This document shows, piece by piece, positions 49,735 to 58,518 of a DNA stretch of 64,000 nucleotides. Made by a program: the position numbers and the translations under genes. Position 1 is the first letter of the stretch. The number at the start of each line of letters is the position of its first letter. The DNA lies in assembly GCA_900318775.1 (NCBI GenBank), contig ONLY01000003.1, positions 1 through 64,000 of the forward strand, given 5' to 3'. The stretch comes from an uncultured Prevotellaceae bacterium (GTDB lineage Bacteria; Bacteroidota; Bacteroidia; Bacteroidales; Bacteroidaceae). Under the pieces are notes generated by a model, which saw only the letters and a list, made by a program, of their open reading frames with translations, did not search any database and was not told where the DNA came from.

Positions 49735-50610
49735 ATGGCGACAGAGGCAGAAGACTTCAAAGTGGACATAGACCAAGTGCTGAAGGACAAGCTGGGCAAC
49801 AAGGCCAAGTTTGTTCCGCGCTGCTTGGTGTCGTGGTTGAAAGGCATCATTCACCAGGACTGGATGAACGTGCATCTGTGTGGCGAAGGGAAAGGACAAG
49901 TAGGTGTAGAATGGCTGGATGGGTGCCTCAATTATCTGAACTGCAGAACAAAGGTGCAGACAAATATCGGTGGTGTGATTCAGGAAGGTCTGGAGGCCTT
50001 ACCCGGCAACGAAGACGGACGGTACTTCACCATCGTGAGCAACCACCCCCTCGGAGGACAAGATGGCATCGCGTTGGGCTCCATCGTCTGCCACAAGTTC
50101 AATAGCCAGATGGTCTATCTGGTCAATGACATCCTGATGAACTTCAAGGGGCTTGCGCCACTATGCGTGCCTATCAACAAGACGGGACGCAATAGCCGCA
50201 ATTTTCCCAAGATGGTGGAGGCTGCGTTTCAGTCGCCCAAGAATGTGGTGATGTTCCCTGCTGGACTCTGCTCACGAAAAGGAGAAGATGACGTCATTAA
50301 GGACCTGGAATGGAAAAAGACGTTCATCACGAAATCTGTTGAATACCAACGAGACGTCATTCCCGTATACTTCTCAGGACACAACTCCGAGCGTTTCTAT
50401 AATATTGCCCGTTGGTGCAAACGGCTGCACATCAAGTTCAACATCGCCATGCTGTATTTGGCCGATGAAATGTACAAGAACCAAGGCAAAACCTTTACCG
50501 TCACTTTCGGAGAACCTATCCCATGGCAGACGTTTGACAAGTCAAAAACACCTACAGAATGGGCACAATGGGTGAAAGAGAAAGTTTATCAGTTAGACAG
50601 AGGACAATAG
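49735..50610 (+). CDS. glsA: Acyltransferase, probable GlsA-like O-acyltransferase for glycine lipids
   Basis: A 291-residue PlsC-superfamily acyltransferase. The catalytic motif reads SNHPLGGQDG (His-104 to Asp-110), that is H-x5-D instead of the usual H-x4-D; I recall the same NHPLGG pattern in Bacteroides relatives. Further motifs are VPINKTGRNSRNFPKM and MFPAGLCSRKGEDD, the latter in the place of the FPEG block. The next gene encodes a GNAT N-acyltransferase. The pair matches the glsA/glsB arrangement described in B. thetaiotaomicron, where GlsB makes N-acylglycine and GlsA adds the O-acyl chain. No membrane span is apparent, so it is probably membrane-associated from the cytoplasm. Confidence 0.75.
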   Translation: MATEAEDFKVDIDQVLKDKLGNKAKFVPRCLVSWLKGIIHQDWMNVHLCGEGKGQVGVEWLDGCLNYLNCRTKVQTNIGGVIQEGLEALPGNEDGRYFTIVSNHPLGGQDGIALGSIVCHKFNSQMVYLVNDILMNFKGLAPLCVPINKTGRNSRNFPKMVEAAFQSPKNVVMFPAGLCSRKGEDDVIKDLEWKKTFITKSVEYQRDVIPVYFSGHNSERFYNIARWCKRLHIKFNIAMLYLADEMYKNQGKTFTVTFGEPIPWQTFDKSKTPTEWAQWVKEKVYQLDRGQ

Positions 50611-50657
50611 GGATATACGGAATGTCCCTAACATCAGAATAAGGATACAAACAAGAT

Positions 50658-51686
50658 ATGGAAGCAGAAATCATGGCACCCATCCCCAAAGAGGTGCTGA
50701 AATCAGAACTGACCGACGACAAGCGCTTGCGCATGACCAGCAAGAGCAACAACGAAGTGTATGTCATCACTTGGCAAGACTCTCCTAATGTAGTACGAGA
50801 GATTGGACGTCTCCGCGAAATCGCCTTCCGCGCAGCTGGGGGCGGAACAGGACTCGATTGCGACCTTGACGAGTTTGACACGATGGAGAACCCCTACAAG
50901 CAACTCATCGTATGGAACCCCGAATCGGAAGAGATCATTGGCGGATACCGCTACATTCTGGGTCCCGACATCAAACTGGACGAGAAAGGACAACCCATCT
51001 TGGCTACCAGCCATATGTTCCACTTCTCGGATGAATTCATCAAGGATTATATGCCCTACACCATTGAGCTTGGGCGTTCGTTCGTGACCGTGGAATACCA
51101 ATCTACCCGCGCAGACGGCAAGTCTATCTTCGCCCTGGACAACTTATGGGACGGGCTCGGAGCGCTGGCTGTCATCATGCCCGGATGCAAGTACTTCTTC
51201 GGCAAAATGACCATGTATCCCAGCTACAACCGCAAAGGACGCGACATGATCCTCTACTTCCTCCGCAAGCACTTCGGCGACAAGGACGGTCTTGTAATTC
51301 CTACCAAGCCCCTGGAACTGGAGCATGACCCCAAGGAGTTTGAGAAGATTTTCTGTGAGGATTCCTTCAAGGAGGACTACAAGATTCTCAACCGCGAAGT
51401 GCGTGCCTTAGGCTACAACATTCCTCCACTTGTCAATGCATACATGGGACTCTCTCCCACAATGAAGATGTTTGGAACAGCTATCAACTACGGCTTCGGA
51501 GACGTGGAAGAAACCGGCATCTTGATTGCTGTCAGCGAAATCTACGACCAGAAGCGCATCCGCTACGTGGATAACTTCGCAAAGGAGCACCCCGAGTATA
51601 TCCGCATCACCAGCGGTGCTAACAAAGTCATTTACGAGCCCAAGAACAAGGAAGAGCTTACAGATGACTTTGACCCCGTGAAATGA
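50658..51686 (+). CDS. glsB: GNAT-fold N-acyltransferase, probable GlsB-like for glycine lipids
   Basis: A 342-residue protein of the GNAT/OlsB-like ('hemolysin-like') acyltransferase group. Typical segments are VREIGRLREIAFRAAGGGTG near residue 45, IIGGYRYILGPD near 93, ELGRSFVTVEYQ near 137 and the FFGKMTMYPSYN segment near 180. It is predicted to move a 3-hydroxyacyl chain from acyl-ACP to the amino group of glycine, the first step of glycine-lipid formation. The start is 47 bases after the glsA-like gene, so they form an operon ending at the terminator at 51743. A second ATG at codon 6 is possible. Confidence 0.78.
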   Translation: MEAEIMAPIPKEVLKSELTDDKRLRMTSKSNNEVYVITWQDSPNVVREIGRLREIAFRAAGGGTGLDCDLDEFDTMENPYKQLIVWNPESEEIIGGYRYILGPDIKLDEKGQPILATSHMFHFSDEFIKDYMPYTIELGRSFVTVEYQSTRADGKSIFALDNLWDGLGALAVIMPGCKYFFGKMTMYPSYNRKGRDMILYFLRKHFGDKDGLVIPTKPLELEHDPKEFEKIFCEDSFKEDYKILNREVRALGYNIPPLVNAYMGLSPTMKMFGTAINYGFGDVEETGILIAVSEIYDQKRIRYVDNFAKEHPEYIRITSGANKVIYEPKNKEELTDDFDPVK

Positions 51687-51742
51687 CTTGCTCTAACGGT
51701 TTTCCGCACATCTATAAATATAATGGGGATTACAACCCGCGC

Positions 51743-51782
51743 AAAAGTGGCACAGTTTCTTAGTTTTCGTGCCACTTTTTTT
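51743..51782 (+). terminator. Terminator of the glycine-lipid operon
   Basis: AAAAGTGGCAC (51743-51753) pairs with GTGCCACTTTT (51769-51779), followed by a run of T that continues into the TTTG of the next promoter. Confidence 0.8.
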
Positions 51783-51810
51783 GTCAATACAAATAAAATA
51801 CCTACTTTTG
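51780..51810 (+). promoter_or_regulatory. Promoter of the CoA-transferase gene
   Basis: TTTG (51780-51783), exactly 19 bases, then TACTTTTG (51803-51810). Its -33 element is the end of the upstream terminator's T tract. Confidence 0.75.
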
Positions 51811-51843
51811 CACAAAATTAAATGATTTGTGTATTAAAAGACT

Positions 51844-53340
51844 ATGGCATTTACAAGAATCACCGCTGCAGAGGCTGCAGCACTCATCAAGAACGGAGAC
51901 AATATCGGCCTGTCAGGCTTCACTCCTGCAGGCACACCCAAAGCTGTAACAGCAGAAATTGCTAAGATTGCTCACGCTGAGCATGAAGCCGGCCGCCCAT
52001 ACCAGATTGGTATCTTTACAGGCGCATCTACAGGCCAGTCTTGTGATGGCGTTTTATCCGATGAACAAGCCATCCGTTACCGCGCACCTTACACCACTAA
52101 CTCTACTTTCCGCAAGCATGTGAATGCTGGTGAAATCGCATATAACGACATTCACCTCGGCATGATGGCACAGGATCTTCGCTATGGATTCCTCGGCGAT
52201 GTAGATTGGGCTATCCTTGAAGTGTGCGCCATCGAAGAGGACGGCAAAGTGTACCTTACGGCTGCTGGCGGTATTTCTCCCACTGTAGCCCGTCTCGCAA
52301 AGAAAGGAATTATTCTTGAATTGAATGCGTTCCATTCTGCTAACTCAATCGGCATACACGACGTGTATGAGCCACTTGATCCTCCATGCCGCAAACCTAT
52401 CCCTATTGAGAAGGTAACTGACCGCATCGGCACAACTTACTTGCAGCTCGACCCCAAAAAGATTGTGGGTGTAGTGGAGTGCAACATTCCTGATGAAGCC
52501 CGTTCATTCAAGGATGCAGATCCTATTACAGACAAGATTGGTGAGAACGTGGCAAACTTCCTCATGAACGAGAAGAAGCGCGGCATCATTCCTCCAAGCT
52601 TCCTTCCTTTCCAAAGCGGTGTGGGCACTACTGCCAACGCTATTCTCTTCGCGCTTGGCAGCAATCCAGAGATGCCTCAGATGGAGGTCTATACAGAAGT
52701 GCTTCAGAACGCGATTGTTGACCTCATGTTCCAGGAGAAAGTTAAATGCGCTTCCACTTGTTCACTCACTGTGACAAACGACAAGCTCCAGAGCATTTAC
52801 GACAACATCAATTTCTTCAAGGATAAGCTGGTGCTCCGCCAGTCAGAGATTTCTAACAATGCTGAGGTTATCCGCCGTCTGGGACTCATCGCTATCAATA
52901 CTGCTATCGAGGTGGACCTCTATGGACATGCGAACTCTACACAGATTTGTGGCACTAAGATGATGAATGGCATTGGCGGTTCAGGCGACTTCGAACGCAA
53001 CGCTTTCCTTTCTATCTTCACTTGTTCTTCTGTAGCCAAGGGCGGTGCAATTTCTGCTATTGTACCATTCTGTAGCCACATTGACCACACCGAACACGAC
53101 GTGAACATCATCGTGACAGAACAGGGTGTAGCCGATTTGCGCGGAAAGAGCCCTATCGAACGCGCACATGCTATCATTGAGAACTGTGCACACCCAGACT
53201 ACAAGCAACTGCTTTGGGACTATCTCAAGATTTCGCAGAAGGGTCAGTCATGGCACAACCTCGCCGCCACCCACGCATTCCACGATACCTTTATCAAGGA
53301 AGGTGACATGCACAAGGTGGACTTCAGCAAATTCGCATAA
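51844..53340 (+). CDS. Acetyl-CoA hydrolase/transferase family protein, probable succinyl-CoA:acetate CoA-transferase
   Basis: A 498-residue class I CoA-transferase of the Cat1/AarC group. Visible motifs are the N-terminal IGLSGFTPAGTPK, SGVGTTANAIL near 258, the segment MEVYTEVLQNAIVDLM (near 280) holding the likely catalytic glutamate, and GIGGSGDFERNAFLS near 376. It moves CoA between succinate, acetate or propionate, fitting the succinate/propionate fermentation of this group. The gene has a perfect promoter and a codon bias like that of highly expressed genes. xth follows after 11 bases and is probably read from the same promoter. Confidence 0.88.
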   Translation: MAFTRITAAEAAALIKNGDNIGLSGFTPAGTPKAVTAEIAKIAHAEHEAGRPYQIGIFTGASTGQSCDGVLSDEQAIRYRAPYTTNSTFRKHVNAGEIAYNDIHLGMMAQDLRYGFLGDVDWAILEVCAIEEDGKVYLTAAGGISPTVARLAKKGIILELNAFHSANSIGIHDVYEPLDPPCRKPIPIEKVTDRIGTTYLQLDPKKIVGVVECNIPDEARSFKDADPITDKIGENVANFLMNEKKRGIIPPSFLPFQSGVGTTANAILFALGSNPEMPQMEVYTEVLQNAIVDLMFQEKVKCASTCSLTVTNDKLQSIYDNINFFKDKLVLRQSEISNNAEVIRRLGLIAINTAIEVDLYGHANSTQICGTKMMNGIGGSGDFERNAFLSIFTCSSVAKGGAISAIVPFCSHIDHTEHDVNIIVTEQGVADLRGKSPIERAHAIIENCAHPDYKQLLWDYLKISQKGQSWHNLAATHAFHDTFIKEGDMHKVDFSKFA

Positions 53341-53351
53341 GCAACATAACC

Positions 53352-54140
53352 ATGAAGTTTATTTCTTGGAATGTAAATGGACTCCGCGCCGTGTGCGGCA
53401 AGGGTTTCTCAGAAACCTTCGCCACGCTCGACGCGGATTTCTTTTGCCTGCAGGAGACTAAAATGCAGGCTGGACAACTCGACCTCGCGTTCCCAGGTTA
53501 CCAATCCTACTGGAACTATGCCGACAAGAAAGGCTATTCGGGTACAGCAATCTACACGAAGCATACACCTCTCAATGTCACATACGGGCTGCCATTGGAT
53601 ATTATTCAGCAGATGCCCGCCAATGAATGGCAAGAGATGAACACTGAAGGACGCGTCATCACACTCGAATATGACACTTTCTATGTTGTCACCGTATATA
53701 CTCCCAACTCACAAGATGGGCTTAAGCGCCTTGAGCAGCGCATGATCTGGGACGATGCTTTCCGCATGTATCTGCTACAACTGGATCAGAAGAAGCCTGT
53801 TCTTGCTTGTGGAGACATGAACGTGGCACATGAAGAAATCGACATCAAGAACCCTAAGTCGAATCGCCATAACGCTGGTTTTACGGACGAAGAGCGCACA
53901 AAATTCTCCGACCTACTTCAGAGCGGATTCACTGACACGTTCCGATATTTCTTCCCAGACCAAGAGAATATCTATTCGTGGTGGAGCTATCGCTTCCACG
54001 CTCGCGAAAAGAATGCAGGCTGGCGCATCGACTATTGGCTCTGTTCCAACCGGCTACAGCCCCAGCTACTTTCCGCCCATATACATACTGACATTATGGG
54101 CAGTGACCACTGCCCTGTAGAAGTGACGGTAAAGCTTTGA
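53352..54140 (+). CDS. xth: Exodeoxyribonuclease III / AP endonuclease
   Basis: A 262-residue Mg-dependent endonuclease/exonuclease/phosphatase-fold enzyme for base-excision repair. Motifs in order: SWNVNGLRA (residues 5-13), LQETKM (37-42, the metal-binding Glu), VYTPNSQ near 117, ACGDMNVAHEEIDI near 154, and the C-terminal GSDHCPVEV with the catalytic His. The length is normal for the ExoA subgroup. It lies 11 bases downstream of the CoA-transferase gene, with no promoter of its own. Confidence 0.95.
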   Translation: MKFISWNVNGLRAVCGKGFSETFATLDADFFCLQETKMQAGQLDLAFPGYQSYWNYADKKGYSGTAIYTKHTPLNVTYGLPLDIIQQMPANEWQEMNTEGRVITLEYDTFYVVTVYTPNSQDGLKRLEQRMIWDDAFRMYLLQLDQKKPVLACGDMNVAHEEIDIKNPKSNRHNAGFTDEERTKFSDLLQSGFTDTFRYFFPDQENIYSWWSYRFHAREKNAGWRIDYWLCSNRLQPQLLSAHIHTDIMGSDHCPVEVTVKL

Positions 54141-54174
54141 CCCAAAGCCAAAGTTCTCCCCTTTCCTTCTTTCT

Positions 54175-55893
54175 CTATTGGAAATACGTTTCCATCAACT
54201 TTTGGGCGGCACTATCCCCCATATCGATGGCACGTTGAATATTCCGGCGAGCGTTTTCACGTTCGCCTTTTTGTAACTGCGCATAACCCAGAATGCGGTA
54301 TGCATCAATGATGCCAGAATTCAAGCGAATGGCTTGTTGACACGACTCAATGCACTCATCAAGCATTCCAACCCGTATAGTGATAGCGGCACGCTCCACA
54401 TAATAGAGCGGTGTACGCGGTGCCAGCTCTATTGCCTTATTGATGTCGTCAAGCGCTTGCTGGAACATACGGGCATTTACTTCTATCTGTGAACGCTCAT
54501 AATAAAAGACTGCACTCACTTTACCTTCTAGCAGATAGGCATACTGAGTGTAGTCAAGCACAGCTTCACGATACTTGCCGGCATTGGCATAGAGCTGTCC
54601 ACGACGAATGACATAGTTCGCAGCTTCACGAGGCAAAGGGTTTCCCATCAATGTCAAAGCGGAATCAAGCGGTTCAACCACTGCCATCAAGGAATCTCCA
54701 CGCTCCTCACGAGCCATGCTGATGGCATAAAGATAGGCTGGGGCAGCACTGCCACCACTTTGCAATAAGCCATCATATACGGTGATTGCAGCATCATAGT
54801 CCTTTTTCTCCATCAGCATTTGTGCCAAGAGTGTTTGACACTTTATGTATTCATCCTTTTGCTGGTCACTGGCCGGCTTTGCGGCATTCAGCTGAAGGGC
54901 TTTTTCTACATATCGCATGGCCGTCTCAATCGTCCACTGCGCATATGCGGGCTCTGGCTGCAGCCTCAGTTTGTCAAAGATGAGTGACGCTACGTTGTAG
55001 TGCCCTGATGCCTTGTCCTCTACTAGCGTCAGATATTGTTCCATATCTTGTGCAGCTTCATCAAAGCGAGTAAGGTCAATGAGAGGAGTGGCTCGTCGGA
55101 GATACCCTTCTGCATTCTTTGGAAATGCGGCCACAAAACGGTTGACCATATCCATATACTCTTCATTCTCCGACGATCGAGACTTAATATATAGATAGAC
55201 CAACGCTTCCTCGGCCGTGGCTGGCAAAGCTTTTGAAATGAATATATTGTTCAGAGCAACCGACGCAGAGTTCGTTGGGATAGCAACCATCTTCAACGTC
55301 TCACAAAAACGAGCATCAAGCACATAGCTCTTATTGCCCAAGGTAGAATGCAGAATGCCCACCAATTCTCCTGAACCATTGAATACTGGTGACCCTATCA
55401 AGCCGGCATCCAACTGACGATTCAAACCATAATAGGCATATTTCCCTTGAATAAGAGATGTGTCTTCAACCGCTACTTGCTCACTCTGTACAGCAGTTCC
55501 GTCAGAGGGGCGCAGCACATATAACACAGATTTCAGCGGCTGGACTGATGGCGCTACTGGATAAGGAGCCTTTCCTTTTACAGGAACATGGAAATGCACC
55601 TGCGAATAGGCATCATCGGCACCTAATACGTAATCAACCTCCAACTGCTTCCCATCAGCCGCTACCACAATCGCCTTGCTTGCGCCCTTAAACAAACGGA
55701 AATCAGCCAAAGCCTCGCCATTCCCGCCTACATAGAAGCCTATGCCTTTCTGAAGGAGAGCGCCCTGTTTGTCGTACGTAGTAAGAGAGAATATACCTTT
55801 CCTTGCTTTCGCCGCGAACTTGGGTTGAGCACAAGCCATACAGGCCATACAAAAGAGAGAGAAAGTAAGCAGTAAAGATTTCTTCATGTTCAA
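54175..55893 (-). CDS. Exported protein with inactive trypsin-like domain and TPR repeats
   Basis: A 572-residue exported protein (signal peptide near residues 1-22, ending ACA-Q). Residues about 30-215 align by eye with the HtrA/trypsin fold (GIFSLTTYDKQGALLQKGIGFYV, ADGKQLEVDYVLGADD, IGSPVFNGSGELVGILHSTL). The catalytic residues are gone: Arg-66 stands where the His should be, Ser-97 is near the Asp position, and GLIGSP replaces GNSGGP, with Ile-166 at the serine. Residues about 235-572 form TPR-type helix pairs. It may bind peptides without cutting. It is downstream of recN on the same strand (12-base gap). Confidence 0.78.
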   Translation of the reverse strand: MNMKKSLLLTFSLFCMACMACAQPKFAAKARKGIFSLTTYDKQGALLQKGIGFYVGGNGEALADFRLFKGASKAIVVAADGKQLEVDYVLGADDAYSQVHFHVPVKGKAPYPVAPSVQPLKSVLYVLRPSDGTAVQSEQVAVEDTSLIQGKYAYYGLNRQLDAGLIGSPVFNGSGELVGILHSTLGNKSYVLDARFCETLKMVAIPTNSASVALNNIFISKALPATAEEALVYLYIKSRSSENEEYMDMVNRFVAAFPKNAEGYLRRATPLIDLTRFDEAAQDMEQYLTLVEDKASGHYNVASLIFDKLRLQPEPAYAQWTIETAMRYVEKALQLNAAKPASDQQKDEYIKCQTLLAQMLMEKKDYDAAITVYDGLLQSGGSAAPAYLYAISMAREERGDSLMAVVEPLDSALTLMGNPLPREAANYVIRRGQLYANAGKYREAVLDYTQYAYLLEGKVSAVFYYERSQIEVNARMFQQALDDINKAIELAPRTPLYYVERAAITIRVGMLDECIESCQQAIRLNSGIIDAYRILGYAQLQKGERENARRNIQRAIDMGDSAAQKLMETYFQ

Positions 55894-55905
55894 ATTGCAT
55901 ATACA

Positions 55906-57579
55906 CTATTGGTTCTCCAATAAAGACCGTGCATTGTCCAAGGCGGCCTGCGTGAGTTTCTCGCCACTCAACATGTGGGCAATTTCCTCCACACGCTGCT
56001 CCTCGGTTAACGGAACGATGTGACTCAACGTTGCATCTTCGGTATCTTCCTTATACACTCTATAATGATGAGCACCCAATGCCGCTATTTGTGGCAAATG
56101 CGTAATAGAGATGACTTGACGCTCTTGTTGTCCTATCTCTTGCATAATGCGTGCCATCTTTTCTGCGATGGAGCCACTGACACCCGTATCTATCTCGTCG
56201 AAGATAATGGTTGGCAATTTGACCGCACCCGCAATAAGCGCTTTCAACGACAACATGACACGAGCTATTTCACCACCAGATGCAATTTGGCTGACAGGCT
56301 TTAAGTCTCCACTCTTATTGGCATTAAAAAGGAACAGCACTTGGTCATATCCCGTAGAAGTCAGTTCAGAAGGATGCACTGTCACCGAACATTTGAACTG
56401 GACATTGGGCATACCTAGTGGCAAAAGCCGCTCCTGCATCTCTTGCTCCACTTGCTTGGCCACCTTCACTCGCCCTTTAGACAAACGTTCAGCTAATTGA
56501 ACACATTGTTTCTGCAAAGTATCCACCTTCTGACGCAATTCTTCAAGCATCTCATCAGAATTGGTAATGCGCATCAACTTTTCCTCCAACGCCTCCTGCA
56601 AAGCCAGCAACTCTCCCACTGTGTCAACCCCATGCTTCTTCTGCAAAGAGTAAATGGTGTTTAGACGCTCATTCACTTGTTCTAGCCGATGTGGGTTATA
56701 CTCTACGTCCTCCGCATTACTTTCCAGTTCTGCTGCCACATCTTTGAGCTCTATATAGCAAGAATCTATCCGTTCTGCCAATTCATCTGCCACTGTAAAT
56801 ACGGACGAGATGGATTGCAAGGCTGAAAGTCCTTGCTTGAGCAAACTCAACGCATCAGTTCCGTCTGTAGAAGATTGCAGAAGATTCGCCGCCATATAGA
56901 GCGCTGACTTGATGTCCTCTGCATGTTCCAATGTCTCTTGCTCTGCCTCTAATTCGGCTTGTTCATCTTCTTGTAAGTTTTCGTTGGCTAACTGCTCTAC
57001 TTGGAAACGTAGATAATCCTCGTCTTCCTTACTACGTTTAGTCTCCTCTTGTACCGATTCCAGCTCACGTACCGATGCCTTATAGGCCCTGTATGCATCT
57101 TTGTATTCATCAAGCAATGCCTGATGATTGGCAACAATATCCAATATATTCAACTGGAAATCTTCTTTTCCAAGCAAAAGGTTCTTATGTTGCGAATGCA
57201 CATCGATGAGCTGTTCGCCTATCTCCTTCAACTGAGCTAAAGAAGCTGGCGTATCATTGATGAAAGCACGTGATTTTCCAGATGCCGTCAGTTCGCGCCG
57301 AATAATGCACTCCGTTCCATCAAAGTCAAAATCGTTCTCACTGAAAAACGAATCAAGTTGGTAAGCAGATAGGTCGAAAGTACTTTCTATCACACAACGG
57401 CTTGCTCCAGGCTTCATTGCTTTCGAATCAGCACGCTGTCCTAAAAGCAAACCGATAGCACCGATAATTATAGACTTACCAGCACCAGTTTCACCCGTAA
57501 TCACGGAAAAGCCAGGATGGAACTCTATATCCAGATGCTCAATCAGCGCGTAGTTCTCTATATGCAGATGACGAATCAT
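55906..57579 (-). CDS. recN: DNA repair protein RecN
   Basis: A 557-residue SMC-like ATPase for double-strand break repair. Walker A is TGETGAGKS (residues about 30-38) at the N-terminus, coiled coils fill about 150-360, the ABC-type signature is in QIASGGEIARVMLSLK (near 430) and Walker B is TIIFDEIDTGVSG (near 460), ending in the VISITHLPQIAALG switch. The length is normal. The start overlaps the end of the DUF4835 gene by 4 bases, so the two are coupled. Confidence 0.96.
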   Translation of the reverse strand: MIRHLHIENYALIEHLDIEFHPGFSVITGETGAGKSIIIGAIGLLLGQRADSKAMKPGASRCVIESTFDLSAYQLDSFFSENDFDFDGTECIIRRELTASGKSRAFINDTPASLAQLKEIGEQLIDVHSQHKNLLLGKEDFQLNILDIVANHQALLDEYKDAYRAYKASVRELESVQEETKRSKEDEDYLRFQVEQLANENLQEDEQAELEAEQETLEHAEDIKSALYMAANLLQSSTDGTDALSLLKQGLSALQSISSVFTVADELAERIDSCYIELKDVAAELESNAEDVEYNPHRLEQVNERLNTIYSLQKKHGVDTVGELLALQEALEEKLMRITNSDEMLEELRQKVDTLQKQCVQLAERLSKGRVKVAKQVEQEMQERLLPLGMPNVQFKCSVTVHPSELTSTGYDQVLFLFNANKSGDLKPVSQIASGGEIARVMLSLKALIAGAVKLPTIIFDEIDTGVSGSIAEKMARIMQEIGQQERQVISITHLPQIAALGAHHYRVYKEDTEDATLSHIVPLTEEQRVEEIAHMLSGEKLTQAALDNARSLLENQ

Positions 57580-58502
57580 TTCTTAATTCTGTTCCAATAG
57601 GTGTTTTGGCTAGCATTGATGGAAGAAACGATATCATAAACTTCTTGCTTCTCCTTCTCTGTGCCATGCCCTGAATATATATTGACAATCTCGTCACGTT
57701 TGAAGTCTGTGTAAATCTGAGGCAATTGTGACAAGGGCTTATTGCTGTGTGCTTCTTTCAGCAATTCCAATGCTTCTGTAACAGCCACTCGACCTCTGTC
57801 TGCATTCTGTGCCATCTCGTCAAGCCCCAGCCTATAGTATTTATACTGCATCTGCCGCAGAGGTTCGAGAGATGACTCCATATAGTCATTGATAATGGCA
57901 TGCCGGTTCTTAGAGTCTTGGAATGCTTTCCAACCTGAGCCCTCCATGCCCTGTGCATTATTGACAATACTCTCCACCACATGCAAAACTTCCGTTCCAC
58001 CCAGAGGAGAAAAGGTGTCTAAATCCATACCGATAAACAGATATGCGTAATAGGCAAGCATTGCCGTCAGGTTATTGTCTAAATTATTGATATTGAATTC
58101 CAACGGATCGTGTTCCTTGTATGTAAAGGAAAAGTCCGCATCTTTCATGGAAAAGACCGTTGTGCTATAAGCAGAATTGAATACCGGACGTAAGACTTGA
58201 AACAACAGTTCCCCGGTAAAAGCATTATTTGCCTCATCATACTTTTTAATCGTGATGTTCATACTGCAGTCTATACGCTCCGCCTTTTGGAACTGGAGAT
58301 CTGTCCATTCACGATTATTCATAAATTCCGAGACTGCAGTCTCTAACGTTTCAAATACACTCTTGTTAGTGCCCTGCACTTGCGAGTGAATCACTTTGAC
58401 CGTGCAATTCAGCTCTTGAGCACACAACTTGCTACCCAACGCTAGCACAAAAGCCAGTGTCAAGACTGACAGCACCCTTATTCTCAATAACCTTATCCAC
58501 AT
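57576..58502 (-). CDS. DUF4835 family exported protein
   Basis: A 308-residue exported protein (signal peptide ending KLCA-Q). The pattern ELNCTVKVIHSQVQGTNKSVFETLETAVSEFMNNREWTD-like N-terminus and the central LDNNLTAMLAYYAYLFIGMDLDTFSPLGG are typical of DUF4835. I recall that some databases name this family PorD and link it to type IX secretion; I cannot verify that here. The neighbours (coaBC, exonuclease, dnaN upstream; recN downstream) form a run that is conserved in Bacteroidota. The ATG lies 16 bases after coaBC, and its stop overlaps the recN start. Confidence 0.85.
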   Translation of the reverse strand: MWIRLLRIRVLSVLTLAFVLALGSKLCAQELNCTVKVIHSQVQGTNKSVFETLETAVSEFMNNREWTDLQFQKAERIDCSMNITIKKYDEANNAFTGELLFQVLRPVFNSAYSTTVFSMKDADFSFTYKEHDPLEFNINNLDNNLTAMLAYYAYLFIGMDLDTFSPLGGTEVLHVVESIVNNAQGMEGSGWKAFQDSKNRHAIINDYMESSLEPLRQMQYKYYRLGLDEMAQNADRGRVAVTEALELLKEAHSNKPLSQLPQIYTDFKRDEIVNIYSGHGTEKEKQEVYDIVSSINASQNTYWNRIKK

Positions 58503-58518
58503 ACGCCACGCTCAACCG

